Part shown: piece after piece, positions 45,066 to 54,450 of the stretch
Layout: each line of letters begins with the position of its first letter
Position numbering within the stretch: the stretch's first letter is position 1
Source: Actinobacteria bacterium IMCC25003
Lineage (GTDB): Bacteria > Actinomycetota > Actinomycetes > Nanopelagicales > Nanopelagicaceae
Length of the DNA: 64,000 nucleotides
Direction of reading: 5' to 3'
Assembly (NCBI GenBank): GCA_002284855.1
Contig: CP015603.1
Span: 124,001 to 188,000, forward strand
Notes under the pieces: model-generated
The model's database searches: none
The model's input: only the letters and a program-made list of their open reading frames with translations
Told to the model about the DNA's origin: nothing
Program-made: the position numbers and the translations under genes

Positions 45066-46002
45066 TGACGATTATTGGGTCCTCCCCACTCATCACCTCG
45101 TAAATTTTTCTTATGTAGGAACCAACTACTCCAAGTAATATTGAATTTACGCCTATTCCGAAAAGGATCATCACGTACAGGCTGGCAAATCCGCGGGGCA
45201 GATTAGGCTGATAAAATTTTAAGGCGATGAAATAGATAAAGCCGATTACACTCAGCGCTAGGGAGAAAAAACCAACAAAATTTGCAATTTTCAATGGGAG
45301 CTTTGAATGATTCGAGAAGCCGGTTAGGCCGAGTTTTATCAGTTCTTTTACTCCAAACTTGCTCTCACCATTCATTCGGGCGTCCCTTTTGTAATAGACA
45401 TCTTTTTCTGTTAGCCGCATTCCGGAAATCACACCCCGAAGATATGGGTTAGGGGACTTAATCCCACCAAGAGCATCAACAACAGCTCTGTCAATTAATC
45501 TGAAGTCTCCGGTGTTGCGCTTAATTGGGTGCTCGCTCGAAACGTCAATGAACCAATAGCCCATACTCCTAAAGAGCTTCATCAGATTTGATTCCTTGCG
45601 ATCTTCGCGGACACCTGAAACCACCTTGTAGCCCTGCTCCCAATATTTTAGAAAAGTCTCAATTATCTCTGGGGGGTCTTGCAAATCAGCGTCAATCTGG
45701 ATCACCGCGTCACCCTTAGCCTGCTTGTAATTAAATAAAATAGAGTTTTGAAATCCGATGTTTTTTCCAAACTGGAAGGCTCGAATTTCGGGATGGGTCA
45801 ATTTCATCTCGTTCAAGATCTCCCAAGTGTTGTCGGTCGATTTGTTGTCTGTGAAAATGTACTCAAAACTATACGAGTCGAATAGACGAGACTTCAATAA
45901 ATCAAGGCGCTCTATTAAGTGAAGTATAGAAGCTTCTTCATTCAGGACTGGAACACAAATCGAAATAAGTGGCCTTTTATTTAATTTATCGGTTTGCTCC
46001 AT
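45049..46002 (-). CDS. GtrB/DPMS-like polyprenyl-phosphate glycosyltransferase
   Basis: A 317-residue GT2 enzyme: SICVPVLNEEASILHLIERL, TDNKSTDNTWEIL, IDADLQDPPEII (DAD and QDPPE motifs), RMNGESKFGVKELIKL, then two membrane helices at about 230-285. This matches bactoprenol glucosyltransferase GtrB and relatives, which load sugars on polyprenyl phosphate for use outside the membrane. It overlaps the broken SDR gene upstream by 17 bases. Confidence 0.92.
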   Translation of the reverse strand: MEQTDKLNKRPLISICVPVLNEEASILHLIERLDLLKSRLFDSYSFEYIFTDNKSTDNTWEILNEMKLTHPEIRAFQFGKNIGFQNSILFNYKQAKGDAVIQIDADLQDPPEIIETFLKYWEQGYKVVSGVREDRKESNLMKLFRSMGYWFIDVSSEHPIKRNTGDFRLIDRAVVDALGGIKSPNPYLRGVISGMRLTEKDVYYKRDARMNGESKFGVKELIKLGLTGFSNHSKLPLKIANFVGFFSLALSVIGFIYFIALKFYQPNLPRGFASLYVMILFGIGVNSILLGVVGSYIRKIYEVMSGEDPIIVTRRIE

Positions 46003-46822
46003 TTTGAACCCCCAAAGCTCTGAACCAGGATGTTACCCCTTCAATTGAATCTCGAAAGTCTATCCCGTCCAATTCTTCGGTCTTTCTAAATACGTAATTT
46101 CGGTTATCGTTTATGTCCGCACTTTGTGCAGCAATATGTAGAAGCTCTGTGGAGTTGAATTCTTTGAAAATTGCTATTGCCAGGTCTACAAGTCTCACTG
46201 GGTTTCCTTGGCTAATGTGATGGGTTGCGGTTTTCCCTCTGTCAATCAAATGACCAATGGCCTGTACGACGTCATGTACATGGTGCTACTCACGAATTTG
46301 ATCTCCTCCACTCATATTAAAAGATTTCTGTGAATTAATTGCTTCAAATATCTGACCTAAGAACATTTCTGGCTTCACGTGACTCCCCCCGTAAAGCGTA
46401 TGCATTTGAAAGTGAATATTCTGCCTCATCCAGTCTTCGCGAGATGTGTATTCCTCAAAATATGCAAGCTTTGAATTTAAATATCGATTACCTTTTGAAT
46501 ATTTGGGGAAATGCTCCATGACGGTGCCAAAAGTTGCTAGTTTAAAACCTATTTCGACACTCTTCTCTGCTAGAAAAATTGGGATACTTGAGTTTACGAA
46601 CTTCATCTCTTCCAAATCAGCACCAGTGTCTGTGATTCCTGCGCAGTTGAAAATGATGCAGTTTCTTGGTTGTATTGCTAATTTCGAAAGGAAATCTTCT
46701 AACTGATTCGGATTCTTAGGCCACTGAATGAACTCACTTCGTGTGACTTTTATTGAGTTTGGGTAATAATTATTTAAGGTTGTCGCAAGATTTCCCTTGA
46801 CCCCTAAAATTATTTTATCCAT
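45986..46822 (-). pseudogene. NAD-dependent nucleotide-sugar SDR interrupted by one in-frame TAG
   Basis: One continuous frame of 278 codons, broken only by TAG at 46288-46286 (codon 179). Upstream half: N-terminal Rossmann LGVKGNLATTL, NCAGITDTG and a reduced SDR core. Downstream half: HHVHDVVQAIGHLIDRGKT, the region that follows the stop and continues the family pattern (R-E-Y-H-H-V-x-D). The TAG stands where relatives have Tyr (TAT or TAC), a single-base change. No other lesion is seen, so this is a young pseudogene, a sequencing error, or a readthrough case. RmlD/epimerase-like, exact reaction unknown. Confidence 0.8.
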
Positions 46823-46860
46823 CTAACGCTTGACCAGTATTTTCGGAATATTCATCTAAG

Positions 46861-47931
46861 TTACTCTTCGACTTGCAGGACACTCGCTATGTCAGCCTTG
46901 CACGCCATCAAAGGGTCAGTCTGCTCGGTTAACACCTTTAGCCACCATTCAATCGATGAGGTAACTGCTGCTTCTTGACTCCAATTCGCATGCCAATTTA
47001 ATTCTTTATTCGCCAAACTCGGATCAAGTCCTAAAGTCTTTGCCTCTAGAGAGTCATTTTTTTCGAAATACTCCACTTTTGGATTGTGTGGCCAAGTATT
47101 TTTAGCTATCTCTGTAACTGTCCTCACACTCAAACTTGGAGTTGAGGGTCCAAAATTGAAACTGCTGATATCAGAGCCAAGAAGCGCATTTTCTAGCGCA
47201 AGGAGATAACCTACTAAAGGGTCTAATACATGTTGCCATGGCCTAGTACTGCCCGGGGAACGGATCTCGACCGTTGCAGATTTGGAAAATCCCCGCACTA
47301 AATCAGGAATCAAGCGATTCTCGGACCAATCACCGCCGCCGATAACATTTCCTGCTCTCACAGAAAGTATACGAGGCCCTCCCATCTGAGAGACAATCTT
47401 TCGCCACGCATCCACCGCTGATTCTGCCGCTACTTTACTCGCGCTATATGGATCATGACCTTGGAGTGGATCTGACTCTTTGAAATCTTTTCCGTCATTT
47501 GAATTTCGATAAACCTTGTCTGTCGTTACAGCTAGTACTGCTTTTACATCTGGAGCGTGGCAAGCAGCATTCAATATATTTGCCGTTCCGAGTGCATTTA
47601 CTGCAAAGGTTTCGAGTGGTTCTTGGTATGAAGTAAGCACAAGCGGCTGAGCTGCCATGTGGATGATGGCTTTCACATTATGCTGAGAAATAAATTCCTT
47701 CAGTATCTCTAGGTCCAGAATATTTGCAAAAACTTCCGAAGCACTTGGTTCACTTCCAAGTCTTTCATAAAGTGATCCCGGTTCGGGTTTCAGTGAATAA
47801 CCAACGTATGGGATACTTAGCGAATCAAGCAGAAGACCTAACCAAGCTCCCTTAAAGCCAGTGTGTCCAGTCACCAAAATTGGTCCCTCTAATGACCTAA
47901 TTTGCGTCAACGGGGAGGCAGCAAGTCTCAT
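46861..47931 (-). CDS. rfbG: CDP-glucose 4,6-dehydratase
   Basis: A 356-residue extended SDR. VTGHTGFKGAWLGLLL (20-35) is the diagnostic NAD site of RfbG, with HMAAQPLV, TTDKVY, YSASK (YxxxK) and STRPWQHVLDPLVGYLLAL. It converts CDP-glucose to CDP-4-keto-6-deoxyglucose, following RfbF and preceding RfbH, both encoded divergently 150 bases away. Confidence 0.94.
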   Translation of the reverse strand: MRLAASPLTQIRSLEGPILVTGHTGFKGAWLGLLLDSLSIPYVGYSLKPEPGSLYERLGSEPSASEVFANILDLEILKEFISQHNVKAIIHMAAQPLVLTSYQEPLETFAVNALGTANILNAACHAPDVKAVLAVTTDKVYRNSNDGKDFKESDPLQGHDPYSASKVAAESAVDAWRKIVSQMGGPRILSVRAGNVIGGGDWSENRLIPDLVRGFSKSATVEIRSPGSTRPWQHVLDPLVGYLLALENALLGSDISSFNFGPSTPSLSVRTVTEIAKNTWPHNPKVEYFEKNDSLEAKTLGLDPSLANKELNWHANWSQEAAVTSSIEWWLKVLTEQTDPLMACKADIASVLQVEE

Positions 47932-48024
47932 AGCTCAATATTACGCAATTCCGAGCGTTTTGTTGATCTTTTCATGTATTCTCACATCTTGTTCTAGTGA
48001 AATCTAAGGATACGTTTTCGGAGT

Positions 48025-48053
48025 CTTTGATTCCCTAGATGGAGACATCAAAG
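48025..48053. promoter_or_regulatory. Dyad in the rfbG / rfbH divergent gap
   Basis: CTTTGAT (48025-48031) and ATCAAAG (48047-48053) are perfect 7-base complements around 15 bases. The dyad is near the middle of the 186-base gap between the rfbG start and the preferred rfbH ATG, so it could be an operator acting on both. Nothing else recognisable is seen in 47932-48117. Confidence 0.3.
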
Positions 48054-48117
48054 TAAGCTCGCGCACAGAAGCAATTAATCAGAATTGGTAGTGATAAATC
48101 AGAGGGGGTCTGTCTTG

Positions 48118-49428
48118 ATGGAGGAATCCCTTAAAGAAATGGCTGAGCTCCTATCACGAGAAGCCGTAGATAAATTGCATGCCCCAGTTAACTTCATTCC
48201 CGGTGTATCAAATGTCCCAGTTACGGGGAAGGTGTTTGGAAGTGAAGAAATTTCAGCTGCAGTTCAAGCTAGTGCGGAATTTTGGCTAACTTCAGGCACT
48301 CATTCAGAGACTTTTGAAAGTAGATTTGCCAAGATTGTTGGGATGCGTCACGCATTCATGGTCAATTCGGGATCATCAGCAAATTTGTTAGCGCTTAGCG
48401 CACTCACAAGTCCCAAGTTAGGGGATCGCGCACTACGTCCGGGCGATGAAGTGATTACTGTCGCTGCGGGTTTCCCAACGACCGTTACTCCAATACTTCA
48501 AAATGGGCTCATCCCAGTGTACGTTGATATCGATCTTGTCACTTATGTAGCAAATGAATCTGCGCTGGAAGCCGCCGTCTCCCCAAAAACTCGAGCAATC
48601 ATGATGGCTCATACCCTTGGTAACCCGTTTAATTTAGATTTAGTTGCGAGGCTTGCTGAAAAACACAACCTTTGGATAATTGAAGATAGTTGCGACGGCT
48701 TGGGTGGCACTTACAAAGGTAAAACACTCGGATCCTTCGGGGATCTCTCCACTTTCAGTTTCTACCCTGCACACCACATTACTACTGGTGAAGGTGGTGC
48801 GGTGCTTGTGAAGAAGGCTGCACACAAAACAATCGTTGAATCATTCCGAGATTGGGGTCGTGATTGTTGGTGCCCTTCAGGTTGCGATAACACCTGTCTT
48901 AAGCGTTACGAATGGACTTTGGGTGAATTACCTGAAGGGTATGACCACAAGTACACATACTCTCATCTAGGTTACAACTTGAAATCGGGTGATATCCAAG
49001 CCGCTATTGGTCTTGCGCAACTTGATCGCTTGGACTCCTTCATCGAACTTCGCCGACGAAACTGGGCACACCTAAAGGCTGGGCTAAAAGGACTCGAAGG
49101 GTTTTTTATACTTCCAGAACCATCCCCAGATAGTGAACCGTCGTGGTTTGGCTTTGCGCTAACCGTGAAACCTGGTGGACCAAAGACGCGTAATCAAATT
49201 GTGCAAGAGCTTAATGAATCTAAGATTGCTACTCGGTTGCTTTTTGGTGGAAATTTACTTCGCCAACCTGCATTCAAAGGAACTCCAAGGCGCATAATTG
49301 GAGAGCTCACAAACACAGATATTGTCATGAACGACACTTTCTGGATTGGGGTTTGGCCGGGTTTGACTCTCCCAATGTTAGATTATGTAATTCACCAGCT
49401 TCACAGGATTCTTGGGGTTACAAAGTGA
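48118..49428 (+). CDS. rfbH: CDP-6-deoxy-4-keto-glucose-3-dehydratase (E1)
   Basis: About 436 residues from the ATG at 48118, preceded by AGGGGGT; an upstream TTG frame reaches 48085. The enzyme is a B6-dependent [2Fe-2S] dehydratase removing the C3 hydroxyl. Diagnostic features are His in place of the PLP lysine ([13 protein letters not shown]) and a Cys-rich cluster-binding segment ([16 protein letters not shown]). The partner reductase E3 (ascD/ddhD type) is not in the window. It overlaps rfbF in a GTGA junction. Confidence 0.95.
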   Translation: MEESLKEMAELLSREAVDKLHAPVNFIPGVSNVPVTGKVFGSEEISAAVQASAEFWLTSGTHSETFESRFAKIVGMRHAFMVNSGSSANLLALSALTSPKLGDRALRPGDEVITVAAGFPTTVTPILQNGLIPVYVDIDLVTYVANESALEAAVSPKTRAIMMAHTLGNPFNLDLVARLAEKHNLWIIEDSCDGLGGTYKGKTLGSFGDLSTFSFYPAHHITTGEGGAVLVKKAAHKTIVESFRDWGRDCWCPSGCDNTCLKRYEWTLGELPEGYDHKYTYSHLGYNLKSGDIQAAIGLAQLDRLDSFIELRRRNWAHLKAGLKGLEGFFILPEPSPDSEPSWFGFALTVKPGGPKTRNQIVQELNESKIATRLLFGGNLLRQPAFKGTPRRIIGELTNTDIVMNDTFWIGVWPGLTLPMLDYVIHQLHRILGVTK

Positions 49429-50144
49429 AGGTGATTATTTTAGCGGGCGGACTTGGAACTCGAATTTCCGAGGAAACATCAAATAAGCCAAAGCCGATGG
49501 TTCTGCTAGATGATAAACCAATAATCTGGCACCTAATGAACATTTACGCTCGGCAAGGGTTTACAGATTTCGTTGTTGCTGCTGGATATAAAGCCGAGGT
49601 GATTCGAGACTGGGTCGACAATTTAAATACAAGTTGGAATATTCAAGTTGTAGACACGGGCCAAGAGACGCAAACTGGTGGCCGGATTTCTCGATGTATG
49701 AAGGAATTTCCAAATCAGCGAGTCATGGCTACTTATGGCGATGGTTTAGGGAATATAGATTTGCAAGGACTCTTAGATTTTCACGTACACCATGGAAAGA
49801 TGGCCACGGTAACAGCAGTTCGTCCGCCTGCGCGCTTTGGGGTTTTAGAGAGTGAAAATGGCTTGGTAAAGCACTTCGGGGAAAAGAATCAAGCTGATGC
49901 AGGGTGGATTAATGGCGGTTTTTTTGTGCTGGATCCCCAAGTTTCTGGATTGATTTCTTCTGATTCTGAGCCCTTTGAGACTGGTGCATTGCCAAAGCTC
50001 GTTGCCAGTAGAGAACTTATGTCCTTCCACCATAAGGGGTTTTGGCAGCCAATGGATACGTTGAGAGAGAAGGAAGAACTTATGAAACTTGCAAGTTTTC
50101 CTCAACCCCCTTGGCTTAATTTCGAATCTAAAGTTGATGCGTAG
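49425..50144 (+). CDS. rfbF: Glucose-1-phosphate cytidylyltransferase
   Basis: 239 residues from the GTG at 49425, which overlaps the TGA of rfbH (GTGA). [21 protein letters not shown] is the nucleotidyltransferase loop; [15 protein letters not shown] and [11 protein letters not shown] are RfbF features. It makes CDP-glucose, the entry to the 3,6-dideoxyhexose and branched deoxysugar routes. The longer frame from 49353 is not supported. Confidence 0.95.
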   Translation: MKVIILAGGLGTRISEETSNKPKPMVLLDDKPIIWHLMNIYARQGFTDFVVAAGYKAEVIRDWVDNLNTSWNIQVVDTGQETQTGGRISRCMKEFPNQRVMATYGDGLGNIDLQGLLDFHVHHGKMATVTAVRPPARFGVLESENGLVKHFGEKNQADAGWINGGFFVLDPQVSGLISSDSEPFETGALPKLVASRELMSFHHKGFWQPMDTLREKEELMKLASFPQPPWLNFESKVDA

Positions 50145-50180
50145 CTCAAAGACTTCGGTGATTACAGTTATAATTCAGAA

Positions 50181-51941
50181 ATGCCTGATAATCAAGTCTA
50201 TGAAAACTTCCAAAATTGGACATTTTTCTTACAAGAAGTTTCTTCGTTGCAAGATTTGGTTGCAAAGAGCTATCCTTTTGAATTAAACGAGCAGAACTTC
50301 TCACTGATTCCTTTTACAAAATTTGACTTGAGTTCAGAAAATTCTCTCCAGCTACTGGGGAACTGGAGAAAAGATAATGAATTCGCTTATCCGACTAGAT
50401 CTCTGATCACAACTGATGGGACATCAAAGTGGCTCGAAAATGCAGTCTTAAATAATGAAAATAGACTGCTTTTTTGGATAGTGGATTCTTCCCTCTCAAG
50501 ACTGGGGCATATTGGAGTTGTTTCCTACCCGATGGAAAATAGATTTGAAATTGACAACGTGTTGCGGGGAATTCCAAGTGAAAATCCAGGATTAATGGCG
50601 GCTGCTCTTTCAAAACTTGAAGCCATCATGGAGGAAGAATTCTCTATTGAAGAGATTTTCCTCCGAGTTCTTGAAAGTAATGTGCATGCAGTAGATTTTT
50701 ATTTGGCGCACGGATATTCAGAGTGTGCTCGCGAGGAGCTCTCATGGGAGTACACAGCAACGGGCTCTCGGCTCGTTCCAGGCAATACTAAAGATGATTC
50801 TTTTATCACCATGAAAAAGAATTTTTTGGAGTCTATCGCTTACATTCCCGGTCCTATACTTACGGCCGGTCCCTCAATTTCCGCGCTCGAGAATGCATAC
50901 GTGGCGGACGCCGTGCGCAATGGGTGGAACGCGCATCACTCCGACTATCTGCTTCGTTTTGAAAAAGAGTTCGCAGAATATGTAGGGGCTAGGTACGCAA
51001 TGGCTACCTCGAGTTGTACTGGGGCCCTACATTTGTCACTACTGGCTCTGGGTATCGGGCCAGGCGATGAAGTTATAGTCCCTGACATCACATGGGTTGC
51101 CACGGCGAGTGCCGTTAGGTACGTGGGAGCTAAGCCAGTTTTTGTTGATGTTTTGCCAGATTCATGGACTTTAGATCCTCAAGAATTGAAAGCATCGATT
51201 ACGCAGAATACAAAGGCGATCATTCCGGTTCATCTTTATGGATATGGGGCAAGAATGCCTGAAATTATGGCGATAGCTCATGAATTTAATTTGAAAGTTG
51301 TTGAAGACGCGGCACCGGCTATTGGTACACAGATTCACAAGAAATTTGCCGGGACATTTGGAGATTTTGGTTGTTTTAGTTTTCAGGGTGCAAAGCTTCT
51401 CGTTACGGGCGAGGGGGGTATGGTTGTAACGGATGACCCCATCCTGTATGCAAAAATCAAGAAAATTCAGGACCATGGTCGAAAACCAGGAACATTTTGG
51501 ATAGAAGAACTAGGTTTCAAATACAAGATGAACAACCTGACAGCCGCCTTGGGATTAGCTCAAATTCAGAGAGCCCAAAACCAAATTGACAGAAAAAGAC
51601 GAATAAATTCTTGGTATCAAGAAGGATTGAGAGACATCCCGGGTGTAAGTTTTCAGGTAGAAGACCGTGACACAAAGTCCATCTGCTGGATGAGCAGCTT
51701 CACGCTCGGGCAAGAATGCAAAGTAGATCGCGACGGTCTGATTGCGGCATTAAAACTTAATGGGATTGATTCTCGCCCAGTTTTCCCTTCAATTTCTCAG
51801 TACAAAATTTGGGGATATGCTCCTCAAGTCCCTCACAACTCCAAGTTAATTGGGGACTCTGGCATTAATCTTCCAAGTGGAGTTCTACTAAATTTCCGGA
51901 CCGTTGAGAAAGTAATTGAAACGATACGTAAAACTCTTTAA
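50181..51941 (+). CDS. Fusion of GNAT acetyltransferase and DegT/DnrJ sugar aminotransferase
   Basis: A 586-residue two-domain protein. Residues about 35-215 resemble a RimJ-type GNAT (NWRKDNEFAYPTRSL, GHIGVVSYP, LESNVHAVDFYLAHGYSECAREELSW). Residues 222-586 are a DegT/DnrJ/EryC1 aminotransferase (GPSISALENAYVADAV, SSCTGALHLSLLALGIGPGDEVIVP, VEDAAPAIG, SFQGAKLLVTGEGG with PLP lysine Lys405). The two activities are commonly encoded as separate genes; together they would make an N-acetylated amino sugar from a keto sugar. Its TAA shares TTAA with the convergent transketolase half. Confidence 0.88.
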   Translation: MPDNQVYENFQNWTFFLQEVSSLQDLVAKSYPFELNEQNFSLIPFTKFDLSSENSLQLLGNWRKDNEFAYPTRSLITTDGTSKWLENAVLNNENRLLFWIVDSSLSRLGHIGVVSYPMENRFEIDNVLRGIPSENPGLMAAALSKLEAIMEEEFSIEEIFLRVLESNVHAVDFYLAHGYSECAREELSWEYTATGSRLVPGNTKDDSFITMKKNFLESIAYIPGPILTAGPSISALENAYVADAVRNGWNAHHSDYLLRFEKEFAEYVGARYAMATSSCTGALHLSLLALGIGPGDEVIVPDITWVATASAVRYVGAKPVFVDVLPDSWTLDPQELKASITQNTKAIIPVHLYGYGARMPEIMAIAHEFNLKVVEDAAPAIGTQIHKKFAGTFGDFGCFSFQGAKLLVTGEGGMVVTDDPILYAKIKKIQDHGRKPGTFWIEELGFKYKMNNLTAALGLAQIQRAQNQIDRKRRINSWYQEGLRDIPGVSFQVEDRDTKSICWMSSFTLGQECKVDRDGLIAALKLNGIDSRPVFPSISQYKIWGYAPQVPHNSKLIGDSGINLPSGVLLNFRTVEKVIETIRKTL

Positions 51942-52846
51942 GCACTTAGCTCTTTGTTTATCTCTTGAATTGAATTCAGAATAGATTCAAATCCAATTTC
52001 ATAGTGGTTACGTAGATATTGTTGCGACCCACTAATTTGACTTGACAGAGAATGAATTCCCTTTCTATACACGACTGATTTTGACTGTGAAAGTAATTCA
52101 AGGATAATTGAGCCGAATCCCCCGCGGAGCAAGTGTTCTTCAACTGTAAGTATTCGCCGGTACCTAAGAGTTGGAATGTAATCAACTAACGCATCAAATT
52201 CGCTCACACTAATTATCGTGGGTCTTAATTCTGCCGCGAGGGCATCTACCGCCGTAACTACTTCAGAGAGCACATTTCCAGTACTTATCACTGCAATATC
52301 AGTTGATCCACTCATAATCGAAATTCCAGGCACAGCCTCTTGGAACTTCTCAGTGATTTGGCCCTCGCCACCCTTTCCTAGACGGATATATTTCGGACCT
52401 GCTTTGGCCAACATTCTGGGGAGTACATTTGTAACCTCAAGCGTATCGGCTGGAGAATACAAGGACATATTGGGTAGAACCGAAATAGCAGAAATGTCTT
52501 CAACTAAATGATGGGAGTAGCCCGCTGTTCCGTAACTAAACCCAGCCCCTAAAGCCACAATGGAAACATTTAGATTCATATGGCAGACATCATTTCTTAT
52601 CTGCTCAAGGCATCTAAATGTTGGAAAATTTCCGATGCTGTATACGAATGGCTTGAATCCTTTAGATGCCAGGCCAGCAGCTGCACCCATCATGGATTGC
52701 TCATTTATGCCAAAATTCAGGAATTGTTTTGGAAGTTCTTGTGCAAATCTATCAATCACGCCGTAGCCAAGATCTCCCGTAATCAAGAGAATAGATTCGT
52801 CCTTTTTCGCCTCTTCTAGTAATCCGTTAACAAAACTATTTCTCAT
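51938..52846 (-). CDS. Transketolase-like C-terminal subunit
   Basis: A 302-residue protein equal to the pyrimidine-binding and C-terminal domains of transketolase: FLNFGINEQSMMGAAAGLASKGFKPFVYSI with the catalytic Glu, IRNDVCHMNLNVSIVA, GTAGYSHHLVEDI and a C-terminal EEHLLRGGFGS. It overlaps the N-terminal subunit gene by 4 bases. Together they form one split ThDP enzyme, here linked to deoxysugar genes, not to the pentose phosphate pathway. Confidence 0.9.
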   Translation of the reverse strand: MRNSFVNGLLEEAKKDESILLITGDLGYGVIDRFAQELPKQFLNFGINEQSMMGAAAGLASKGFKPFVYSIGNFPTFRCLEQIRNDVCHMNLNVSIVALGAGFSYGTAGYSHHLVEDISAISVLPNMSLYSPADTLEVTNVLPRMLAKAGPKYIRLGKGGEGQITEKFQEAVPGISIMSGSTDIAVISTGNVLSEVVTAVDALAAELRPTIISVSEFDALVDYIPTLRYRRILTVEEHLLRGGFGSIILELLSQSKSVVYRKGIHSLSSQISGSQQYLRNHYEIGFESILNSIQEINKELSA

Positions 52847-53664
52847 TTTGAGGCCTCATCGATTTCAGCAAAAGCCAAATCAAGCTCTTCGAGTGTCGGA
52901 GATTTATAGTGCCACGCGATTGAATTCTCCATAAAGGAGACTCCTTTGCCTTTTACAGTTGTGGCGATAATGCAAAGAGGTTTGTCGGATTCTCTCGATA
53001 TTCCGTCCAAGATTTTTTCATGGTCGTGCCCATCTATTTCTAGTACATTCCAACCGAAGCTTTCCAACTTAGGCGCGATTGGATTTAATCTGAGTGTCTC
53101 TTCTGTAAAACCGAGAGATTGAATTCCGTTTCTATCGATAATCAATATCAGATTTGAAAGTTTGTTCTGAGGAGCCACTAAAGCTGATTCCCATGTGGTG
53201 CCTTCATTTAACTCGCCATCAGAAATTATGACTATTGTTTTCTGTTGGGATTTATGTTTCTTATTTGAAATTGCAAGTCCTATTGCAAATGGTAAACCGT
53301 GTCCAAGTGAACCTGTTGAGAGTGGGATCTGCGGGCTCGCATGATGATTCACATGCCCATAAAGCTGGGATCCGTCTTTGCAGTACGTATCCAAGGGTTG
53401 TAGAAGGAGATTTAAGGCATCTAATACTGCATAAAGTCCCGCTGCTGCATGCCCTTTTGAGAGAAGTACATCATTCCTGCTGGCAGAGGATACTAAGTTT
53501 TTCTGTGTAAAAACTACTGCAAGCAAATCAATTACGGATAAGCATGAACCAATATGAGAAGCTTTGCTTTGATTCGTCATTTCGAGCGCTGACTTTCGCG
53601 CCTTCGATGCGACCTGTAAAGATTTTGATAGTACCTTGCTAGCGCTATTTCCCGTCATTATCAA
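52843..53664 (-). CDS. Transketolase-like N-terminal subunit
   Basis: A 273-residue ThDP-binding subunit: SHIGSCLSVIDLLAV, LSKGHAAAGLYA, STGSLGHGLPFAIGLA, and the ThDP/metal motif IISDGELNEGTTWESAL...IIDRN, where Ser replaces the first Gly of GDG. Split transketolases in NDP-sugar clusters add two-carbon branches to keto-deoxysugars or make sugar precursors. The neighbours rfbFGH point to a CDP-linked branched sugar (inference). Confidence 0.9.
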   Translation of the reverse strand: MIMTGNSASKVLSKSLQVASKARKSALEMTNQSKASHIGSCLSVIDLLAVVFTQKNLVSSASRNDVLLSKGHAAAGLYAVLDALNLLLQPLDTYCKDGSQLYGHVNHHASPQIPLSTGSLGHGLPFAIGLAISNKKHKSQQKTIVIISDGELNEGTTWESALVAPQNKLSNLILIIDRNGIQSLGFTEETLRLNPIAPKLESFGWNVLEIDGHDHEKILDGISRESDKPLCIIATTVKGKGVSFMENSIAWHYKSPTLEELDLAFAEIDEASK

Positions 53665-53744
53665 AAGGTAGCATCGATGTTGGGGTACTCAAAGGGGTTT
53701 CTGATATTGCAGCGGTTTGATTTTGAAATTGATTTTCATCACGT

Positions 53745-54389
53745 TTAATCGAGGACTACGTCCCCACTTGGAGTTGAAAGGTGCACTGCAACAATTCCTG
53801 ATTGATCATCATTTTTTGACGGCTCTACCCACTCGATATTGACATCTCCAAGTGAAGCAAGGATCTCGTCCTTAAACCATGAACCTGCAAGCTGATCTTT
53901 ATCAGCAATAACAATCTTCTCGATCTCTGCAAGTGGTGTTCCATCTTGTGAAGGATGATCCGCAGAGAGCCATTGGATGAAGAATGGGAATTCTCTAGTG
54001 TCAGCAATCTCCTTGACACCGATTTGCTTCCACTTTAGGTCTGTTCCATTTGGGCGTGTTCGGTGTGCTTCAACTGCATCGCGACCAAACTTTGAAGCAA
54101 TTGGTGCAATATCTTTTGTGCTGAAAACCCATGTAAACCAACCGCCACCTTCGTTAGCTTTATTTGATACAGCCTTACCCCACGGTGTTTGTTCTGTTGC
54201 TGGGTGATCAAGTGGGCACACTACTTCGATGTACTGGCCGTTCTTCAGTGAAGCGGTGAAGTTGCGTGTTCCGAATCGTGGGTGGATACCACCGTCCACG
54301 AAGGTGCTGCCGAGGCGCGAGCCGAGGCGTTGTACTGTGTCAGCAAGTTGATCATGGGAAGTCACATAAGAAACATGGTCTAGACGCAT
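53745..54389 (-). CDS. VOC-superfamily (glyoxalase-like) protein
   Basis: A 214-residue protein: MRLDHVSYVTSHDQLADTV with a metal-type His, FGTRNFTASLKNGQYIEVVCPLDHP, GWFTWVFSTKDI, and a second half-domain ending STPSGDVVLD. It fits PF13468-like Glyoxalase_3 proteins. Substrate unknown. It follows holB in the minus-strand housekeeping block, outside the glycan island (62-base gap). Confidence 0.82.
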   Translation of the reverse strand: MRLDHVSYVTSHDQLADTVQRLGSRLGSTFVDGGIHPRFGTRNFTASLKNGQYIEVVCPLDHPATEQTPWGKAVSNKANEGGGWFTWVFSTKDIAPIASKFGRDAVEAHRTRPNGTDLKWKQIGVKEIADTREFPFFIQWLSADHPSQDGTPLAEIEKIVIADKDQLAGSWFKDEILASLGDVNIEWVEPSKNDDQSGIVAVHLSTPSGDVVLD

Positions 54390-54450
54390 GGTGGAATTCT
54401 GCCTTATGGCAAGGGGTGCTGATGACCACCCTCAAGGCTTGGTTGAGAGG

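Noticed and set aside
45986-46249. Downstream half of the SDR as an independent small gene
   Set aside because: It starts in the middle of a fold with only a TTG and no RBS, and is in the same frame as the upstream half with just one TAG between.
49353-49424. Extended start of rfbF
   Set aside because: The extra 24 codons lie inside the end of rfbH; the GTGA overlap at 49425 gives the standard N-terminus.
52843-53664. Housekeeping transketolase broken into two by mutation
   Set aside because: The two frames overlap by 4 bases in the usual coupled way, each has a sensible domain boundary, and the split form is a known type in sugar clusters.
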